A DNA stretch of 64,000 nucleotides. It comes from an uncultured Caldilineaceae bacterium. Its GTDB lineage: Bacteria; Chloroflexota; Anaerolineae; Caldilineales; Caldilineaceae. The translations under genes and the position numbers were made by a program. This document shows, one piece after another, positions 62,175 to 64,000 of this stretch. The notes beneath the pieces are model-generated. The model was not told the DNA's origin. It did not search any database and saw nothing but the letters and a program-made list of their open reading frames with translations. The number at the start of each line of letters is the position of its first letter. Position 1 is the first letter of the stretch. Location of the stretch: positions 1,076,722 through 1,140,721 of the forward strand of contig OY282381.1 of assembly GCA_958295915.1 (NCBI GenBank), read 5' to 3'.

Positions 62175-62858
62175 ATGAAAACACACAGCGGGGAGCAAGC
62201 GAATGGGCGGGTACAGACGGCGCTCGCCCGCCGCCTTGACGGCATCGTCATTTGGATTGCCCGGCACTGGCTGGCGCTTTTCAACGGGGTGGTCGCGCTC
62301 TACCTGCTGTTGCCGGCGCTGGCTCCGGTCCTGGCCAAAGCCGGCCTGACCACGCCGGCCTCAGTGCTCTACACAGCCTACTCCGCGACCTGTCACCAGT
62401 TGCCGGATCACAGCTACTTTCTGTTCGGCGAGGAGCCGCTCTACAGCCTGTCGGCGTTGGAGGCCAGAGGGCTGGAGGAGGGGCTGGGGCTGTTTCAGCG
62501 CCGGGCCTTCCGCGGCAACGAAACCACGGGCTACAAAATCGCAATCTGCCAGCGAGACCTGGCTATCTACGGTTCGGTTCTGCTGGCCGGCCTTCTCTTC
62601 GGACTGGCGCGCGCGCGCATCCGCGCGCCCAGCTTGAAAGTCTACCTTCTTTTCCTGATCCCCATCGCCCTCGACGGCTTTACTCAACTTTTGGGCCTGC
62701 GACAGAGCGACTGGTGGCTGCGCACAGTTACCGGCGCGCTCTTCGGCGGCGCGTCGGTCTGGCTGGCCTATCCGTATCTGGAATCGGCTATGCAGGATGT
62801 CATCCGCACGGAAGAGATGCGTCTACGGCGCGAATCGCCCCCAACTGCGGCGGAGTAG
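62175..62858 (+). CDS. DUF2085 membrane protein
   Basis: Four membrane spans with the DUF2085 hallmark YSATCHQLPDHSYFLFG (about residue 73) and a second AICQRDLAIYGSVL. The conserved Cys residues suggest metal or redox function, but the family is uncharacterised. It starts 4 bases after the glutaredoxin-like gene, so it is the last gene of this run. Confidence 0.85.
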   Translation: MKTHSGEQANGRVQTALARRLDGIVIWIARHWLALFNGVVALYLLLPALAPVLAKAGLTTPASVLYTAYSATCHQLPDHSYFLFGEEPLYSLSALEARGLEEGLGLFQRRAFRGNETTGYKIAICQRDLAIYGSVLLAGLLFGLARARIRAPSLKVYLLFLIPIALDGFTQLLGLRQSDWWLRTVTGALFGGASVWLAYPYLESAMQDVIRTEEMRLRRESPPTAAE

Positions 62859-62868
62859 CGCCGGGCTT

Positions 62869-62935
62869 TTCTGGTTTTTCGTTCTCAGTGTTTAGCAACT
62901 GCTCTGTTACTCGAAACTAAAAACGCAAAACGAAT
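62869..62935. repeat. Dispersed repeat family R, copy C
   Basis: TTTCTGGTTTTTCGTTCTCAG, then TTTAGCAACTGCTCTG and TTACTCGAAACTAAAAACGC: the same element as copies A and B. It lies between convergent genes and forms the last codons (SFCVFSFE*) of the type III restriction-like gene on the minus strand. Confidence 0.7.
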
Positions 62936-64000
62936 GTATGATCCGCGTCAGATAGCTGGCATTCTGGCGAAAGAGGATGTGCGCTTCGGCGAAACGCTTC
63001 CAGTCCCATGCGCCGTCACCATAGCGAAGACGCAATGCCTGGTACGGAGTAGCTGAAATGATGAAAGAATCGAGGGCCACGCCCTGCAACCCGGCGCGTT
63101 GGTTCATTTTTTCGGTCAGGGCGAGTAGCTTCTCGTGAAGTTGCGCTTTATCGTCATGGATGTAGGCGTTGGCATGAAGCATTCCATGCGGTTCGATGAA
63201 CACGATGCGCTGTGATTCGCCCTCTTTGATCCATAGGATGAAGTCTGGATAGAATCCACTGTTGGTGAAGAATCCGATGCCTTTGCCTCGGCTCAAGTTC
63301 CGCAACAGAAACAGTTCCTTGCCCGCCAGCGATTTGTCCTTCTCAACGCGGCAGTAGTTTCGCAGGTCTTCCACAAATCCGCGTTCCCCTTCATTCAGTC
63401 CCGGCGGTTCGCTCTTGATCCTGTCGTCTTGATCGGTCAGCAGAGGATGGTAGAGATGACGGTCGAAGTGAATGTTCGGGAGCGTCTGTACTTCCTGTTT
63501 GTAGATACGGTCGCCCTCGGTGATTAGCCGCTGTACGGCGTCGATCAGCTCTGCGTCATCACGCGATACCCTGATCGTGTAGTCGTGAAAGTTGGTATCC
63601 GCTTCATCGAGCGCCCTATAGGTCATGTTGTCGCTTTCCCACCGCGCCTGCCGCACGCTGTAGAATTTCTCCGCGTATTTCAGAACGATAGCTGCCACGG
63701 CATCCCGCAGGTATGACGCGTCGGCGAAGGAACGGGGCCAGAGCGCCGATGCGTCGGCGATGAGCTGATATTGCCCCTCTGTTTCCAGAATTTTCCGCGC
63801 TATGTCCGGTTTCACAACCAGATTGTGGAACCCTTTGCTTTCCTTGTGCTCCAGCAGTTTGAGATAGATGTCCTGCCAGTCAACAAGGTCCAGGCTTTCG
63901 CTGGGGATGCGTTGCTCGTCGCTTGTTTTCGTCGACACAGTGGTGAATTCCTGGTTGCCGCTGACTACTTGCTGGATCTTGAGCGACAGGTCCACCTGTG
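62907..64000 (-). CDS. Type III restriction-like protein, C-terminal part (runs off right edge)
   Basis: The frame is open to the end of the window, so the helicase part of this protein lies beyond it. The visible 364 residues resemble the C-terminal endonuclease region of type III/DEAD-box restriction subunits: NSGFYPDFILWIKEGESQ then IVFIEPHGM. These would be the PD and ExK strands, but the lysine position is His (EPHG), so cleavage activity is uncertain. The last eight residues come from dispersed repeat copy C, replacing the normal tail. The partner methylase is not in this window; the Eco57I-type gene at the other end is unrelated. Confidence 0.75.
   Translation of the reverse strand, partial: QVDLSLKIQQVVSGNQEFTTVSTKTSDEQRIPSESLDLVDWQDIYLKLLEHKESKGFHNLVVKPDIARKILETEGQYQLIADASALWPRSFADASYLRDAVAAIVLKYAEKFYSVRQARWESDNMTYRALDEADTNFHDYTIRVSRDDAELIDAVQRLITEGDRIYKQEVQTLPNIHFDRHLYHPLLTDQDDRIKSEPPGLNEGERGFVEDLRNYCRVEKDKSLAGKELFLLRNLSRGKGIGFFTNSGFYPDFILWIKEGESQRIVFIEPHGMLHANAYIHDDKAQLHEKLLALTEKMNQRAGLQGVALDSFIISATPYQALRLRYGDGAWDWKRFAEAHILFRQNASYLTRIIHSFCVFSFE

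Overview
The window looks like chromosomal DNA of a GC-rich, non-model bacterium, most plausibly a Chloroflexota (Anaerolineae/Caldilineae-like). This is an inference from gene content: Pro/Thr-rich lipoproteins with SH3 or LysM/FAS1 domains, tandem Uma2 genes, a DnaD protein next to dnaB, a DUF151 nuclease, a Cys-type CcmE, and many short dispersed palindromic repeats. No rRNA or other decisive marker is present; one tRNA-Cys is.

Layout. (1) 1-9.9 kb, minus strand: a partial FRG-domain/TPR protein whose TPRs are near-identical 102-bp units, two methylase C-terminal remnants, a large Eco57I-type DNA methylase/restriction protein, a double-length UxaA-type sugar-acid dehydratase and an HD phosphohydrolase. 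(2) 10-27 kb: a GHKL(sacsin-like)-ATPase/NOV-domain protein (candidate defence), a glycosyltransferase and chorismate mutase, an M20 peptidase, xseB and a PAP2-like protein, a receiver/DUF309 protein, two small unknown genes, a ParA-like ATPase/HEPN RNase pair bounded by 31-bp imperfect direct repeats, then a minus-strand run of radical SAM, rhodanese, DUF2203, IscA-type, moaA, Fic and a SufR-like regulator. (3) 27.7-34.2 kb, plus strand: a sugar ABC uptake operon (binding protein, two permeases) with a GH42-like glycosidase and an MDR alcohol dehydrogenase. (4) 34-41 kb: DinG-type helicase, secreted LysM/FAS1 protein, tRNA-Cys, a zinc-ribbon/cold-shock protein and a tRNA-queuosine mannosyltransferase-like protein. 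(5) 41-46.2 kb: DUF151 nuclease, then a replication cluster: dnaB interrupted by a mini-intein, a DnaD-like protein and a helicase-loader ATPase with two fused AAA+ domains. (6) 46.3-52.9 kb: SH3 lipoprotein, two Uma2 paralogues, a membrane-anchored glycosidase and a GT39-like glycosyltransferase. (7) 53-62.9 kb: a metallo-beta-lactamase hydrolase, a DUF2007-like protein and a cytochrome c maturation cluster (CcmE with CxxxY heme motif, dihaem cytochrome, CcmA, CcmB, CcmC, CcmD-like, a CcdA-like protein with circularly permuted segment order, TlpA-like thioredoxin, glutaredoxin-like, DUF2085). The right edge holds the C-terminal part of a type III-restriction-like protein.

Functionally, the Ccm cluster supplies haem delivery (CcmABCDE) and thiol reduction (CcdA-like, TlpA-like), although CcmF and CcmH are not in the window. 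The dnaB-dnaD-loader cluster is a compact helicase-loading module. The sugar operon couples uptake to intracellular hydrolysis but lacks its own ATPase.

The strongest candidates for something new are the direct-repeat-bounded ParA/HEPN cassette (19.06-21.04 kb), the permuted CcdA (60.2-61.1 kb), the two-headed helicase loader (44.7-46.2 kb) and several families of short dispersed repeats, one of which repeatedly forms the 3' ends of genes.
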